Source: Pseudomonas hamedanensis (GTDB taxonomy: Bacteria > Pseudomonadota > Gammaproteobacteria > Pseudomonadales > Pseudomonadaceae). From it: 64,000 nt of DNA. Both the position numbers and the translations under genes were made by a program. Of this stretch, positions 32,904 through 41,442 are shown piece after piece (the first letter of the stretch is position 1; every line of letters starts with the position of its first letter). Under the pieces are notes generated by a model. The model ran no database searches. It saw only the letters and a list, made by a program, of their open reading frames with translations, and was not told the origin of the DNA. The DNA lies in the NCBI RefSeq assembly GCF_014268595.2, contig NZ_CP077091.1, positions 394,501-458,500 on the forward strand, read 5' to 3'.

Positions 32904-33215
32904 CTACAACAGCTCCCCCTTGTCCCAGAGATGCACCAGCTCCCCCGGCGCCTGATCCTCCGGCACCTTCAGCACCATTTCTCCGGACTGATAGCGCACC
33001 TCAATCTGATAGAAGCGTTGATCGCCACGGCCGGATTCGCGGGTGTCCAGCGGCAAACAACCCTCCAGCACCGAGCAAATCCTTGAGCGCTGACTGATGT
33101 CGCATTGCGCGAATTCGATTTCGCGTGGACGGCTCAGGCTGTGGATTGCTGCAACGCCACCCTGGCGAGATACTCGCAAAACGGAATCGTCGCCTAACTC
33201 GGGTAGCGTTTTCAT
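32904..33215 (-). CDS. Emfourin-like protealysin inhibitor
   Basis: 103 residues with the emfourin layout: LRVSRQGGVAAIHSLSRPRE at the N-terminus, then DQRFYQIEVRYQSGEM and a PGELVHLW tail. Emfourins are small cytosolic inhibitors of protealysin-like M4 proteases and are encoded next to them. Located 14 bp downstream of the protease gene on the same strand, exactly that arrangement. Inhibitory role from family knowledge and context. Confidence 0.78.
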   Translation of the reverse strand: MKTLPELGDDSVLRVSRQGGVAAIHSLSRPREIEFAQCDISQRSRICSVLEGCLPLDTRESGRGDQRFYQIEVRYQSGEMVLKVPEDQAPGELVHLWDKGELL

Positions 33216-33229
33216 ACAGCCTCCTCGGA

Positions 33230-34276
33230 TTATTCGATGCCGACCTGTGCCCAGGCTTGCTGCACTGCGTCGGCTGCTTCGGCGCCGAAGCGCTGGCCGG
33301 CGTGGTCGATCGTCAGTTTGGCAAATGCGTCGAACGTTGCGTCCTGGTTCAAGCGGTCATCGCACAGCGTGTCGTACCAGACTCGTCCGGCTTTCTCCCA
33401 CGCAAATCCGCCAAAGGCGCGGGCTGCCAGATAAAACGCGCGATTGGGAATGCCGGAATTGATGTGCACGCCGCCATTGTCTTCGCTGGTGATGACGAAC
33501 TTGCGCATGTGATCCGGTTGCGGATCCTTGCCCAGCAACGGGTCATCGTACGCCGTGCCGGGGTGCGACATAGAGCGCAGGCCTTTGCCCTGAATCTTTG
33601 GCATCAGCAGATCGGCGCCGATCAGCCAATCGGCTTGTTCGACCGTATGCCCGAGGGTGTATTGCTTGGTCAGCACGCCAAACACATCCGACAGCGACTC
33701 GTTCAACGCGCCGGACTGGTTGGCGTAAATCAGCCCCGCCTCGCTCTCCGTGACGCCGTGCGCCAGTTCGTGGGCAATGACGTCCAGCGAACGGGTGAAG
33801 CGCTGGAAGATTTCACCGTCGCCGTCACCGAAGACCATTTGCGCGCCGTTCCAGAAAGCATTCTCGTAGCCCTGGCCGTAATGCACGCTGCCAATCAGGG
33901 CGAATCCCTGATTGTCGATCGAATCACGAGCGAGCACTTTCCAGAAGAAATCATAGCTGGCGCCCAACGCATCGTAGGCCTCATCGACCGCCGGATCGCC
34001 TGACGGCGGCTGGCCTTCGAGGCGCACCGGCATGCCCGGCAGGAGCATTTTGTTTTGTGCATCATGCACGCTGCGCCGGGCCAGCCCGGGTTTGCTCGCC
34101 TGCGGCAGAACCGCGCGCGCCGGCGGCTGGGAAGGGCGGCCGGGGTTGGGCAACAGACTGCGCACATGATTGAGCGTCTGCATCGCGGCGTTGCGCTGCG
34201 GCTCCGAACCGTGAGCAATGATGCGGTTGAGGATGTAGGGCGGGATGAAACTGCGCAGCAATCGAGAGTCGGTCAT
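33230..34276 (-). CDS. Protealysin-like M4 family metalloprotease
   Basis: 348 residues. A short PLN-type propeptide (residues about 1-55, with SFIPPYILNRIIAHGSEPQR) replaces the long thermolysin propeptide, and no signal peptide is present. Zinc site H169-E-L-A-H173 with G-V-T-E after it, third ligand E193 in NESLSDVFG, and substrate-site GGVHINSGIPNRAFYL. ATG 34276 (AAGGA, 7-base gap). Protealysin relatives are stored in the cytoplasm or leave by unusual routes and have been linked to bacterial invasion. Operon with the emfourin-like gene. Confidence 0.88.
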   Translation of the reverse strand: MTDSRLLRSFIPPYILNRIIAHGSEPQRNAAMQTLNHVRSLLPNPGRPSQPPARAVLPQASKPGLARRSVHDAQNKMLLPGMPVRLEGQPPSGDPAVDEAYDALGASYDFFWKVLARDSIDNQGFALIGSVHYGQGYENAFWNGAQMVFGDGDGEIFQRFTRSLDVIAHELAHGVTESEAGLIYANQSGALNESLSDVFGVLTKQYTLGHTVEQADWLIGADLLMPKIQGKGLRSMSHPGTAYDDPLLGKDPQPDHMRKFVITSEDNGGVHINSGIPNRAFYLAARAFGGFAWEKAGRVWYDTLCDDRLNQDATFDAFAKLTIDHAGQRFGAEAADAVQQAWAQVGIE

Positions 34277-34419
34277 CAAAGCATCCTTGTCGTCATACGA
34301 TGTCGATACACATGTGAGCGGCAACGTGTGTTTTCGGTTCCATGGATTGCCATCGTCGACGGATTCTGCGAAAAACGCCATCCGCGCCCGACCGGGCCAT
34401 CGTGAATGAGTTAACCAAC

Positions 34420-34758
34420 ATGACAAACGAACTGCAAATCATCGACCTGCAGCCAGGCACCGGCAACGCCGCGGTCAAGGGTGCGCTGATTACCACTCAA
34501 TACACAGGCTGGCTGGAAGACGGCACTGAATTCGATTCGTCCTGGAGCCGGGGCAAACCATTTCAGTGCGTGATCGGCACTGGTCGGGTTATCAAAGGCT
34601 GGGATCAAGGCTTGATGGGTATGCAGGTGGGCGGCAAACGCAAATTGTTGGTGCCGGCGCATCTGGGTTATGGCGAGCGGACCATGGGCAAGATTCCGCC
34701 GAATTCGAATCTGCTGTTCGAGATAGAGTTGCTGGAGGTTTTGACGCGAGAGGATTGA
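34420..34758 (+). CDS. FKBP-type peptidyl-prolyl cis-trans isomerase
   Basis: 112 residues, single FKBP domain: ALITTQYTGWLEDGTEFDSS, then KPFQCVIGTGRVIKGWDQGL, MQVGGKRKLLVPAHLGYGER and IPPNSNLLFEIELLEV. All main pocket residues are in place. No signal peptide, so cytosolic. Start ATG 34420; a GTG at 34402 is a possible alternative. Divergent from the protease gene. Confidence 0.9.
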   Translation: MTNELQIIDLQPGTGNAAVKGALITTQYTGWLEDGTEFDSSWSRGKPFQCVIGTGRVIKGWDQGLMGMQVGGKRKLLVPAHLGYGERTMGKIPPNSNLLFEIELLEVLTRED

Positions 34759-34791
34759 GGTTAACTGCCTTTACGCTTGGGAATAAATCTG

Positions 34792-35211
34792 ATGGATATT
34801 TGGCAAGTCGTTTCGCAAGTGACCGATTGGTTGGTTGAAAAGCATGGAACGCGTGGCAGATCGAACTACAACTACATGTATATCTTGTCCGTTGCAGCGG
34901 GAGTGGGGAGTTGGGTGGTTAGCACGGAGTTGCTTGGCAAGCGCAAAAAGCTCAAGGCGAAGGTGGCTCAGGACCTCCAGGCCAAGCCGATAAGCGTGAG
35001 CTCCTTTGCTCAGCAGAATGGAAGGATAATCAAGACCACCGGGACCTTGGTTCGAAGGGAAGGGGTGTATACCGTAACGGTGGTTCGTCAGGACGATAGG
35101 GACAGTGCCAAGTCATCCAGCGGACCATTGCATACGCTGGGTGACGTCGACGTTTACCTCCGCGCCCACACGTCCTTTATCCTCGCTGACTTCCGCATTC
35201 AGGTTAACTGA
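34792..35211 (+). CDS. Membrane-anchored protein of unknown function
   Basis: 139 residues: N-terminal amphipathic part (MDIWQVVSQVTDWLVEK), one membrane segment near 28-48 (YILSVAAGVGSWVVSTELLG), a basic stretch (KRKKLKAKV) and a C-terminal beta-rich domain (GRIIKTTGTLVRREGVYTVT). No family recognised. Base composition is less GC-rich than its neighbours, which together with the orphan XRE gene suggests a small acquired patch. TTG 34777 is an alternative start. Confidence 0.6.
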   Translation: MDIWQVVSQVTDWLVEKHGTRGRSNYNYMYILSVAAGVGSWVVSTELLGKRKKLKAKVAQDLQAKPISVSSFAQQNGRIIKTTGTLVRREGVYTVTVVRQDDRDSAKSSSGPLHTLGDVDVYLRAHTSFILADFRIQVN

Positions 35212-35235
35212 CGACGATCCTCAGCAGATCGCTTG

Positions 35236-35547
35236 TCAGGCCCACTGCAATGGTGAGCCTGACGGAAAGCAAATATCCACCTCCAGCTTTGCCGCAGCCG
35301 AGAGGTTGACCAGAGCGTCCAGCGAAAACTTGTCGATTTTCCCGTTGAGTACATCATTGAGGCGCGGCTGCGAGATTACCAATCTCTGTGCAGCGTCTTT
35401 CTGAGGCAGCTCCCACGCTCGAATGGTCTCGCAAAGCGAGCGCATGAGCTTGGCTCGCAAACGCATATTGGCCGCTTCCCGAGGCGTGTCTTCCAGTGCA
35501 TCCCATATGCTCAAGAAGCGCGGGGAGGATGTTTGATGATCATTCAT
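35236..35547 (-). CDS. XRE family antitoxin-like regulator (HTH_37 type), orphan
   Basis: 103 residues with LRAKLMRSLCETIRAWELPQ, then KDAAQRLVISQPRLNDVLNG and a KIDKFSLDALVNLSAAAK tail, the compact HTH of HigA-like antitoxins. These normally follow a RelE/HigB-type toxin; the 300 bases upstream (35548-35853) contain no toxin frame, so this copy is an orphan or has lost its partner. ATG 35547. Confidence 0.75.
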   Translation of the reverse strand: MNDHQTSSPRFLSIWDALEDTPREAANMRLRAKLMRSLCETIRAWELPQKDAAQRLVISQPRLNDVLNGKIDKFSLDALVNLSAAAKLEVDICFPSGSPLQWA

Positions 35548-35752
35548 GGAGGGATTTATTCCGGGTTAGTGGTGAAGCGTAGGTTGAATCTGTAAGCGTG
35601 CAGTGCAGATCACTGACCAATCAGCAATACAAATCAACTTACGGGCGAGCGCTAACCCGTACAAGCCAGCGAATTCGGGCGAAGTTGTAGGCAAAGGCGC
35701 AAGACGCTGTAGCTCATGGCTGGTGCTGGAATAATGCTGCGTTTTTTCTTAC

Positions 35753-35780
35753 GCCTTCGCGAGCAGGCTCGCTCCCACAG
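35753..35780. repeat. Single REP element
   Basis: GCCTTCGCGAGCAGGCTCGC then TCCCACAG. The rest of 35548-35853 shows no gene or further element. Confidence 0.85.
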
Positions 35781-35853
35781 GGGCAGCGCATTTAAAAAGT
35801 GAGAGCAGGCTCGATCGCGAAGATGCCTTCAAATTCACCTCAGGAACTGGTGT

Positions 35854-36813
35854 TCAACCCCGCCCAAATCGCTCCCGATAAACCGATGGCGGCACGCCCA
35901 CCACGCTGCGAAACGCCACACGAAAACTCTCCACCGAACGATAGCCGCAGCGTTGGGCGATTTGCTCGGTGTGTTGGTGGGTGCTTTCCAGTAATTCTCG
36001 CGCCCGCGCGAGGCGTTCATGTTGCAGCCACGCCTTGGGCGATTGGCCGCTGGCTTCGGTGAAGCGCCGCAGAAAGGTGCGCTCGCTCATTGCCGCTTCA
36101 CTGGCCAGATCGCGCACTTCCAGCGGTTCGTGCAGGCGTTCGCGGGCCCATTGCATGACTCGCGACAGGTCGCTGCGCGGTGTCGGGCTGACGGGCGTGG
36201 GGATGAACTGCGCCTGACCGCCGGTGCGCTGCGGCGACATGACCAGTCGCCGTGCCACGGCGTTTGCGATCTGCGTGCCGAAGTCACGCGTCACCAGGTG
36301 CAGGCAAGCGTCTATGCCGGCCGCGCTGCCTGCCGAAGTGATCAGCTGACCGGCGTCGACGTACAGCACGTCGGGATCGACCTCGATGGCCGGGAAGCGT
36401 TGCGCCAGTTCGGCGGCGTAGCGCCAATGCGTGGTAGCGCGATGGCCGTCGAGCAAACCGCTGGCCGCAAGGACAAATACTCCGGAGCAGATCGACAGCA
36501 AACGCGCACCGCGGGCATGCGCCTGACGCAACGCCTCGATCAGTGCTGGCGGCACCGGCGCGTTACGGTCGCGCCAGCCGGGAATGACAATGGTACGCGC
36601 TGCGGCGAGCAGTTCCAGGCCGCCATCAGCCATTACCTGAATACCGCCCATGGCGCGCATCGGGCCTTGGTCGACGGCGGCAATCGCGTGGTCGTACCAA
36701 GGGAAGTCGAACTCCGGCCGGGCCAGGCCGAAGATCTCCACGGCGATGCCGAACTCAAACGTACAGAGGCCATCGTAGGCCAGAATCGTAACCAGTCCTG
36801 GTGAAGTCGGCAT
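35854..36813 (-). CDS. GlxA-type AraC family regulator (DJ-1/PfpI domain)
   Basis: 319 residues: N-terminal DJ-1/PfpI-like domain (LVTILAYDGLCTFEFGIAVE, with the elbow LLSICSGVFVLAASGLL containing the nucleophile-position Cys) and a C-terminal AraC HTH pair (VRDLASEAAMSERTFLRRFT; IAQRCGYRSVESFRVAF). Such GlxA/FtrA regulators control catabolism of amines or other small metabolites. ATG 36813 chosen. Divergent from the rhodanese gene, a possible target (100 bp between starts). Confidence 0.88.
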   Translation of the reverse strand: MPTSPGLVTILAYDGLCTFEFGIAVEIFGLARPEFDFPWYDHAIAAVDQGPMRAMGGIQVMADGGLELLAAARTIVIPGWRDRNAPVPPALIEALRQAHARGARLLSICSGVFVLAASGLLDGHRATTHWRYAAELAQRFPAIEVDPDVLYVDAGQLITSAGSAAGIDACLHLVTRDFGTQIANAVARRLVMSPQRTGGQAQFIPTPVSPTPRSDLSRVMQWARERLHEPLEVRDLASEAAMSERTFLRRFTEASGQSPKAWLQHERLARARELLESTHQHTEQIAQRCGYRSVESFRVAFRSVVGVPPSVYRERFGRG

Positions 36814-36913
36814 TTGGCGGAAAGTTCCCGGTCGGTGTCTTGTGCGCCACTGTAGCGCCAGGCGGCGGCTCGATAAAGTCTGTTTACACCCGCAGACATA
36901 GGAGCAATACCCC

Positions 36914-37342
36914 ATGACCAGCCTTGTTCGTACTATTCCCGCAGCCCCGTCGGCCATCGCCCTGATGCATTTCAGCAATCGTCTGACTTTCGAAACCGAT
37001 TGTTCCGACGTCTTCAGTAGCCAGGAAGCCGGTGAGGTTGATTTTGTTCTGGTCGATGTGCGCGGACCGTTGGCCTTCGAGCGCGGGCATGTGCCGGGGG
37101 CGATCAATATTCCGACGCGGTTGTTGACGGTCGAAAGCCTGGCGGACTATGCGAAAAATACCCTGTTCGTGGTCTATTGCGCCGGCCCGCATTGCAACGG
37201 CGCGAACAAGGCGGCCGTGAAACTGGCGGCGCTGGGCTACCCGGTCAAGGAGATGATCGGCGGCGTGACGGGATGGCTGGACGAAGGCTTCAAGCTGAGC
37301 GTGGCGTCGGTCGCCAACACACCTGTCGCCTGCGCATGCTGA
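36914..37342 (+). CDS. Rhodanese-like sulfurtransferase
   Basis: 142-residue single rhodanese domain: FVLVDVRGPLAFERGHVPGA with INIPTR, then the active-site loop VVYCAGPHCNGANKAA carrying the catalytic Cys, and VKEMIGGVTGWLDEGF. The loop is longer than the classical CxxGxR form. GGAG upstream of ATG 36914. No signal peptide. Possibly regulated by the divergent GlxA-type protein. Confidence 0.88.
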   Translation: MTSLVRTIPAAPSAIALMHFSNRLTFETDCSDVFSSQEAGEVDFVLVDVRGPLAFERGHVPGAINIPTRLLTVESLADYAKNTLFVVYCAGPHCNGANKAAVKLAALGYPVKEMIGGVTGWLDEGFKLSVASVANTPVACAC

Positions 37343-37345
37343 TAC

Positions 37346-37442
37346 TTGTGGCGAGGGAGCTTGCTCCCGCTCGGCTGCGCAGCGGTCGTAAAATCATGGG
37401 GGCCGCTGCGTGACCCAGCGGGAGCAAGCTCCCTCGCCACAA
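37346..37442. repeat. REPIN, second sequence class
   Basis: TTGTGGCGAGGGAGCTTGCT and its inverted copy AGCAAGCTCCCTCGCCACAA flank GCTGCGCAGCGGTC...GACCGCTGCG-like arms. A REPIN class distinct from the GTAGGAG type. Confidence 0.88.
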
Positions 37443-37518
37443 TTTGCATGTCCGTTGTGTTTTTCCTGCGCGAATAAAGGTCCTGTCCTACAGCCTTTGC
37501 ACCACTGCGGCGCACGCG

Positions 37519-37575
37519 TTGACTTCGGTCAATGGGTCCGCCGATCTTCTGTAAGTATTTGTCGCTTAAAGACAA
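37519..37575 (+). promoter_or_regulatory. FNR/ANR-like box and inverted repeat before an ABC binding protein
   Basis: TTGAC-TTCG-GTCAA (37519-37532) has the exact half-site spacing of FNR/ANR/Dnr sites. A possible -10 (TAAGTA) lies at 37552, and a second inverted repeat TTGTC-N7-GACAA follows at 37559-37575. The first could also be a simple TTCG-loop hairpin. Confidence 0.4.
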
Positions 37576-37691
37576 TTGCCTCCGTGCGCGGCGCCATAGA
37601 CTGCCGGCCACTTCGGTGTTTGCTGTTAAAAAGCCATCGCCGAACGCTGAATCGAAAGCTGCCAATAAAAGCCTCCGCACGGGAGTAATAA

Positions 37692-38471
37692 ATGAAAAAG
37701 CTAGTGATGTTCGGTGCCCTGGCACTGTCGATGTTGTCCTTGACCGCGGTGGCTGCAGACGCCAAGCCGATCCGCATCGGTATCGAAGCCGGGTATCCGC
37801 CATTCTCGATGAAAACCCCTGACGGCAAACTGACCGGTTTCGACGTCGATATCGGCGATGCGCTGTGCGCACAGATGAACGTCAAATGCACCTGGGTCGA
37901 GCAAGAGTTCGATGGCCTGATCCCGGCACTGAAAGTGAAGAAAATCGACGCGATTCTGTCGTCGATGACCATCACCGATGACCGCAAGAAAAACGTCGAT
38001 TTCACCATCAAGTACTACCACACCCCGGCGCGCTTCGTGATGAAGGCTGGCTCGGGCGTCAAAGACCCGCTGACCGAACTCAAGGGCAAGAAAGTCGGCG
38101 TGCTGCGCGCCAGTACTCATGACCGTTACGCCACCGAAGTGCTGGTCCCGGCCGGGATCGAACTGGTGCGCTACGGCTCGCAGCAGGAAGCCAACCTGGA
38201 CATCACCTCGGGTCGTCTGGACGCGATGCTGGCCGACTCGGTCAACCTCAGCGACGGTTTCCTGAAAACCGACGCCGGTAAAGGCTTCGAATTCGTCGGC
38301 CCGACTTACGAAGACGCCAAGTACTTCGGCGGCGGCGCCGGCATCGCAGTGCGCAAGGGCGATACCGCGCTGGCCGAGCAGTTCAACAAAGCCATCACCG
38401 AAATCCGCGCCAATGGCGAGTACAAGAAAGTGCAAGACAAGTACTTCGACTTTGACGTGTACGGCCATTAA
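37692..38471 (+). CDS. ABC amino-acid transporter substrate-binding protein (Lys/Arg/Orn type)
   Basis: 259 residues with signal peptide (to about residue 22, VAA-DA) and a SBP_bac_3 fold: [20 protein letters not shown], then [37 protein letters not shown] and [15 protein letters not shown]. The pattern fits basic-amino-acid binders (ArgT/AotJ). No permease genes adjacent, and a strong terminator follows, so it is monocistronic here. Confidence 0.88.
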   Translation: MKKLVMFGALALSMLSLTAVAADAKPIRIGIEAGYPPFSMKTPDGKLTGFDVDIGDALCAQMNVKCTWVEQEFDGLIPALKVKKIDAILSSMTITDDRKKNVDFTIKYYHTPARFVMKAGSGVKDPLTELKGKKVGVLRASTHDRYATEVLVPAGIELVRYGSQQEANLDITSGRLDAMLADSVNLSDGFLKTDAGKGFEFVGPTYEDAKYFGGGAGIAVRKGDTALAEQFNKAITEIRANGEYKKVQDKYFDFDVYGH

Positions 38472-38481
38472 TAGACCGTAG

Positions 38482-38520
38482 AAAAAAGTGGCCCCCGTTT
38501 GCGCGGTGGCCACTTTTTTT
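38482..38520 (+). terminator. Intrinsic terminator
   Basis: AAAAAAGTGGCC...GGCCACTTTTTTT, stem of about 11 bp and a seven-T run. Confidence 0.92.
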
Positions 38521-38542
38521 GCACTCTAAATTCACCGATCCC

Positions 38543-38635
38543 CTGTAGGAGTGAGCCTGCTCGCGATAGCGGTTTACCATCCAACATCATCGTTGACTGA
38601 CGAACCGCTGTCGCGAGCAGGCTCACTCCTACAGG
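38543..38635. repeat. REPIN
   Basis: CTGTAGGAGTGAGCCTGCTC and inverted GAGCAGGCTCACTCCTACAG with about 50 bases between. Confidence 0.9.
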
Positions 38636-38669
38636 GGATCTGCGTGATCCAGACAGCAAGGAGTTTCCC

Positions 38670-39782
38670 ATGCAACGCATTGACCATGTCCTGCCCTGGA
38701 GCCACTTGGGCAGCGAGCGCTCGCTCAGTGTGTTCCGTTACGGCACCGGCAACCGCAAAGCGTACATCCAGGCCAGCCTGCACGCCGATGAACTGCCAGG
38801 CATGCGCACCGCGTGGGAGCTCAAGCAACGCCTGAACGAGCTTGAACAGCAGGGCCGCCTGCAGGGCGTCATCGAGTTGGTGCCGGTGGCCAACCCGATC
38901 GGCCTGGACCAGCACCTGCAAGGCAATCACATGGGCCGTTTCGAACTGGGCAGCGGCAAGAATTTCAACCGCGCCTTCGTCGAACTCAGTGCCCCGGTTG
39001 CCGCTTTGGTTGGTGAGCGTCTGGGCGCGGATGCCGAGGCCAACGTGGCGTTGATCCGCGAGGCCATGGGGCAGGTGTTTGCTGAATTGCCGGCGCCGGC
39101 CTCGCAACTGGAGGCTCTGCATCGACTGCTGCTGCGCCACGCATGCGACGCCGACATCACCCTCGATTTGCATTGCGACTTTGACGCTGCGATTCACCTC
39201 TACGCGCTGCCGCAGCACTGGCCGCAGTGGCAATCGCTGGCCGCGCGGCTGCAAGCGGGCGTAGCGTTGCTCTGCGAAGATTCCGGCGGCAGCTCGTTCG
39301 ATGAGTCCTGCTCGACGCCGTGGTTGCGTCTGGCCAAATCATTCCCGAACGCGGCGATTCCGCCGGCGAATCTGGCGACCACGCTGGAGCTGGGCAGCAT
39401 GGGCGACACCCGCGTCGATCAGGCCCGGGCCAATTGCGAAGCGATTCTTGGCTTTCTTGCCGAGCAGGGCTTGATCAGTGGTGAATGGCCGGCAGCGCCG
39501 AGCGAGTGCTGTGAAGGCCTGCCGTTCGAAGGCACCGAATACCTGTTCGCGCCGCACCATGGCGTGGTGAGTTTCTTGCGCAATGCCGGTGAGTGGGTAG
39601 AGCAGGGTGACGCGCTGTTCGAGGTGGTCGATCCCTTGCAGGATCGCGTGACCACCGTGCGCGCCGGCACCAGCGGCGTGTTGTTTGCGATTGATCGCGG
39701 GCGTTATACCGAACCGGGGATCTGGCAGGCGAAAGTGGCGGGGCGGGTGGCGTTTCGCACCGGGAAGCTGACCAACGACTGA
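38670..39782 (+). CDS. Succinylglutamate desuccinylase/aspartoacylase family deacylase
   Basis: 370 residues of the AstE/ASPA zinc carboxypeptidase fold: zinc ligands in ASLHADELPG and LDLHCDFDAA, substrate part GKNFNRAF, and a C-terminal beta-rich tail (GVVSFLRNAGEWVEQGDALF) like a lipoyl/carboxyl-carrier motif. Removes an acyl group from an N-acyl amino acid or ectoine-like compound; exact substrate not clear. CAAGGAG before ATG 38670. Confidence 0.82.
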   Translation: MQRIDHVLPWSHLGSERSLSVFRYGTGNRKAYIQASLHADELPGMRTAWELKQRLNELEQQGRLQGVIELVPVANPIGLDQHLQGNHMGRFELGSGKNFNRAFVELSAPVAALVGERLGADAEANVALIREAMGQVFAELPAPASQLEALHRLLLRHACDADITLDLHCDFDAAIHLYALPQHWPQWQSLAARLQAGVALLCEDSGGSSFDESCSTPWLRLAKSFPNAAIPPANLATTLELGSMGDTRVDQARANCEAILGFLAEQGLISGEWPAAPSECCEGLPFEGTEYLFAPHHGVVSFLRNAGEWVEQGDALFEVVDPLQDRVTTVRAGTSGVLFAIDRGRYTEPGIWQAKVAGRVAFRTGKLTND

Positions 39783-39808
39783 CAGCGTGTGGGTGAAGGT
39801 GCGGGCCT

Positions 39809-39876
39809 CTTCGCGAGCAGGCTCGCTCCTACAGGGGAACGCATTTCAACTGTAGGAGCGAGCCTGCTCGCGAAAA
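39809..39876. repeat. Close REP pair
   Basis: CTTCGCGAGCAGGCTCGCTC and TGTAGGAGCGAGCCTGCTCG face each other with only a short linker. Confidence 0.85.
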
Positions 39877-39964
39877 GGACCTGCGCAACACCGCAAGATT
39901 CGGATCTGCGCCCCAAGATGTTAGGCTCACCCGCGAACCCGACACTCTGTGAAGGAACGCTCCA

Positions 39965-40681
39965 ATGCTGAAAATATTCGCCCTGCTGACCTTGCTCGCA
40001 TCCACCGCCGTCCACGCCCAGACCACCCTGCAAACCGACCTGCCGCTCAAGTACCTCGAACAGGTCCACGCCGACGCCGAGCCGCGTCCGCTGGTGATTT
40101 TTCTGCACGGCTACGGCAGTAACGAGGCCGACCTCATCGGTATGAAATTTCAGCTACCGGCGCAGTACAACTACCTGTCGGTGCAGGCGCCGATGGCGTT
40201 GGGCGAAGGGCGTTACCAGTGGTTTCGCAAAAAAGGCGAAGGCGCCTACAACGGCGAGACCGACGATCTGAAGGCCAGCGGCGAGAAACTGCGTCACTTC
40301 ATTGCTCAGGCGGCGAAGAAATACCACACGACCACGGACAAGGTGTACCTGGTCGGCTTCAGCCAGGGCGCGATGATGAGCTACGAAGTGGGCTTGCGCC
40401 CGCCCGCCATCGTGGGCGGGTTCGCGGCGTTGAGCGGGCGTCTCTTGCCCGTGCTGAAAAGCGAACTGAAGCCAGGGCAGCCGCCGCTGCCGGTGCATGT
40501 TTTCATCGGCCACGGCACCGCAGACGATCCGGTGCCTTATCGCCACGGCACGGAAGCCGATGCACTGTTGCAGAAACTCGATTACAAGCCCGAGTTCCAC
40601 GCTTATCCCGGCGTCGGCCACAGCATCAGTGCGGCCGAGCTGCGCGACTTGAATGGCTGGTTGCAGCGGCTCAATCCTTGA
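39965..40681 (+). CDS. Alpha/beta hydrolase (phospholipase/carboxylesterase family), exported
   Basis: 238 residues with a signal peptide (to AVHA, about residue 18). Carboxylesterase/YpfH family: oxyanion HGYGSNEADL, nucleophile elbow VGFSQGAMMSYEVGL (Ser), Asp in HGTADDPVPY and His in GVGHSISAAEL complete the triad. Hydrolyses short esters or lysophospholipids in the periplasm. Its 3' end overlaps the convergent DcrB-like gene by 11 bp. Confidence 0.85.
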   Translation: MLKIFALLTLLASTAVHAQTTLQTDLPLKYLEQVHADAEPRPLVIFLHGYGSNEADLIGMKFQLPAQYNYLSVQAPMALGEGRYQWFRKKGEGAYNGETDDLKASGEKLRHFIAQAAKKYHTTTDKVYLVGFSQGAMMSYEVGLRPPAIVGGFAALSGRLLPVLKSELKPGQPPLPVHVFIGHGTADDPVPYRHGTEADALLQKLDYKPEFHAYPGVGHSISAAELRDLNGWLQRLNP

Positions 40682-41228
40682 CGATGGTTTTCACTAAGGC
40701 GTCGTGGGCCTTCTTGTCGCTGGCCCGGGAGATCACCTGAACCAGCGCCATCTTCGTCCCGGAGCCGGCCATCAACGTGGTGTTGAGGGTCTGGCCGCCG
40801 CCCTGCGTGGCGGTGCTGTCAACCTGACGCAGGCCCAGGCCGGTGCCTTTCTGGGTCAGGCTCTTTTCGCTGAGCTTGTTGAAATCCGGCAGGGCCTTGC
40901 GTTGATCTTCGATGAAACTCGACACGCTGCCATCGAGGAACTCACCGTCGTTGTCCTTGACGTTCTGCCCGGCGGGAATCTGGTTTTCGGCGGTGATGAC
41001 CACGGTTTTTGTGGTCTGGTTGGTGTACATCGTGCCCTTGGCGCCACTGGGGCTGGCTGGCAGCGGCTCAGCGACAAAGCCCTTGGGCAGGACAAAGGTG
41101 AGCTTGCCGTCGAGCATCGAGACTTTCTCGGTTTTGACTTTTTCCCTGGCAGCGTGCGCGTTGATCGCACCGAGACCGGCGACAGTCGCCAACAACAGGA
41201 CGGCGGCTTTTCTGCTCAGCAATGACAT
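40671..41228 (-). CDS. DcrB-like exported protein
   Basis: 185 residues with signal peptide (about 1-27, INAHA) and a DcrB/PsbP-like domain: KVSMLDGKLTFVLPKGFVAE, VVITAENQIP and TLMAGSGTKMALVQVISRAS. The family assists envelope lipoprotein or phage-related functions in enterics; role here unknown. ATG 41228. No lipobox cysteine, unlike E. coli DcrB. Confidence 0.7.
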   Translation of the reverse strand: MSLLSRKAAVLLLATVAGLGAINAHAAREKVKTEKVSMLDGKLTFVLPKGFVAEPLPASPSGAKGTMYTNQTTKTVVITAENQIPAGQNVKDNDGEFLDGSVSSFIEDQRKALPDFNKLSEKSLTQKGTGLGLRQVDSTATQGGGQTLNTTLMAGSGTKMALVQVISRASDKKAHDALVKTIVKD

Positions 41229-41318
41229 GTGAATCTCCGGGGAATGGTCGTGCGAGGCGGGCGATCATCCCACGCAGAGCGCGATCACTCCAGCCCGGCT
41301 CATCTGGACAAGAGGCAA

Positions 41319-41436
41319 CTGTGGCGAGGGAGCAAGCTCGCGCTCCAGTGCGCAGCGCCGTGGTGCGTCAGATGTATTGGGTCGGATGGTTTGGGGGCGC
41401 TTCGCTACCCAGCGGGAGCAAGCTCCCTCGCCACAG
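41319..41436. repeat. REPIN, GTGGCGAGGG class
   Basis: CTGTGGCGAGGGAGCAAGCT and inverted AGCAAGCTCCCTCGCCACAG; one arm is mutated (CTCGCGCTCC). Confidence 0.85.
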
Positions 41437-41442
41437 AAATGT

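Noticed and set aside
35236..35547. Complete toxin-antitoxin module
   Set aside because: No toxin frame was found within 300 bases upstream, and the 139-residue neighbour does not resemble RelE/HigB.
37519..37532. TTGAC-TTCG-GTCAA as an intrinsic terminator of the rhodanese gene
   Set aside because: No T-run follows and the stem is only 5 bp; a protein-binding site or chance is more likely.
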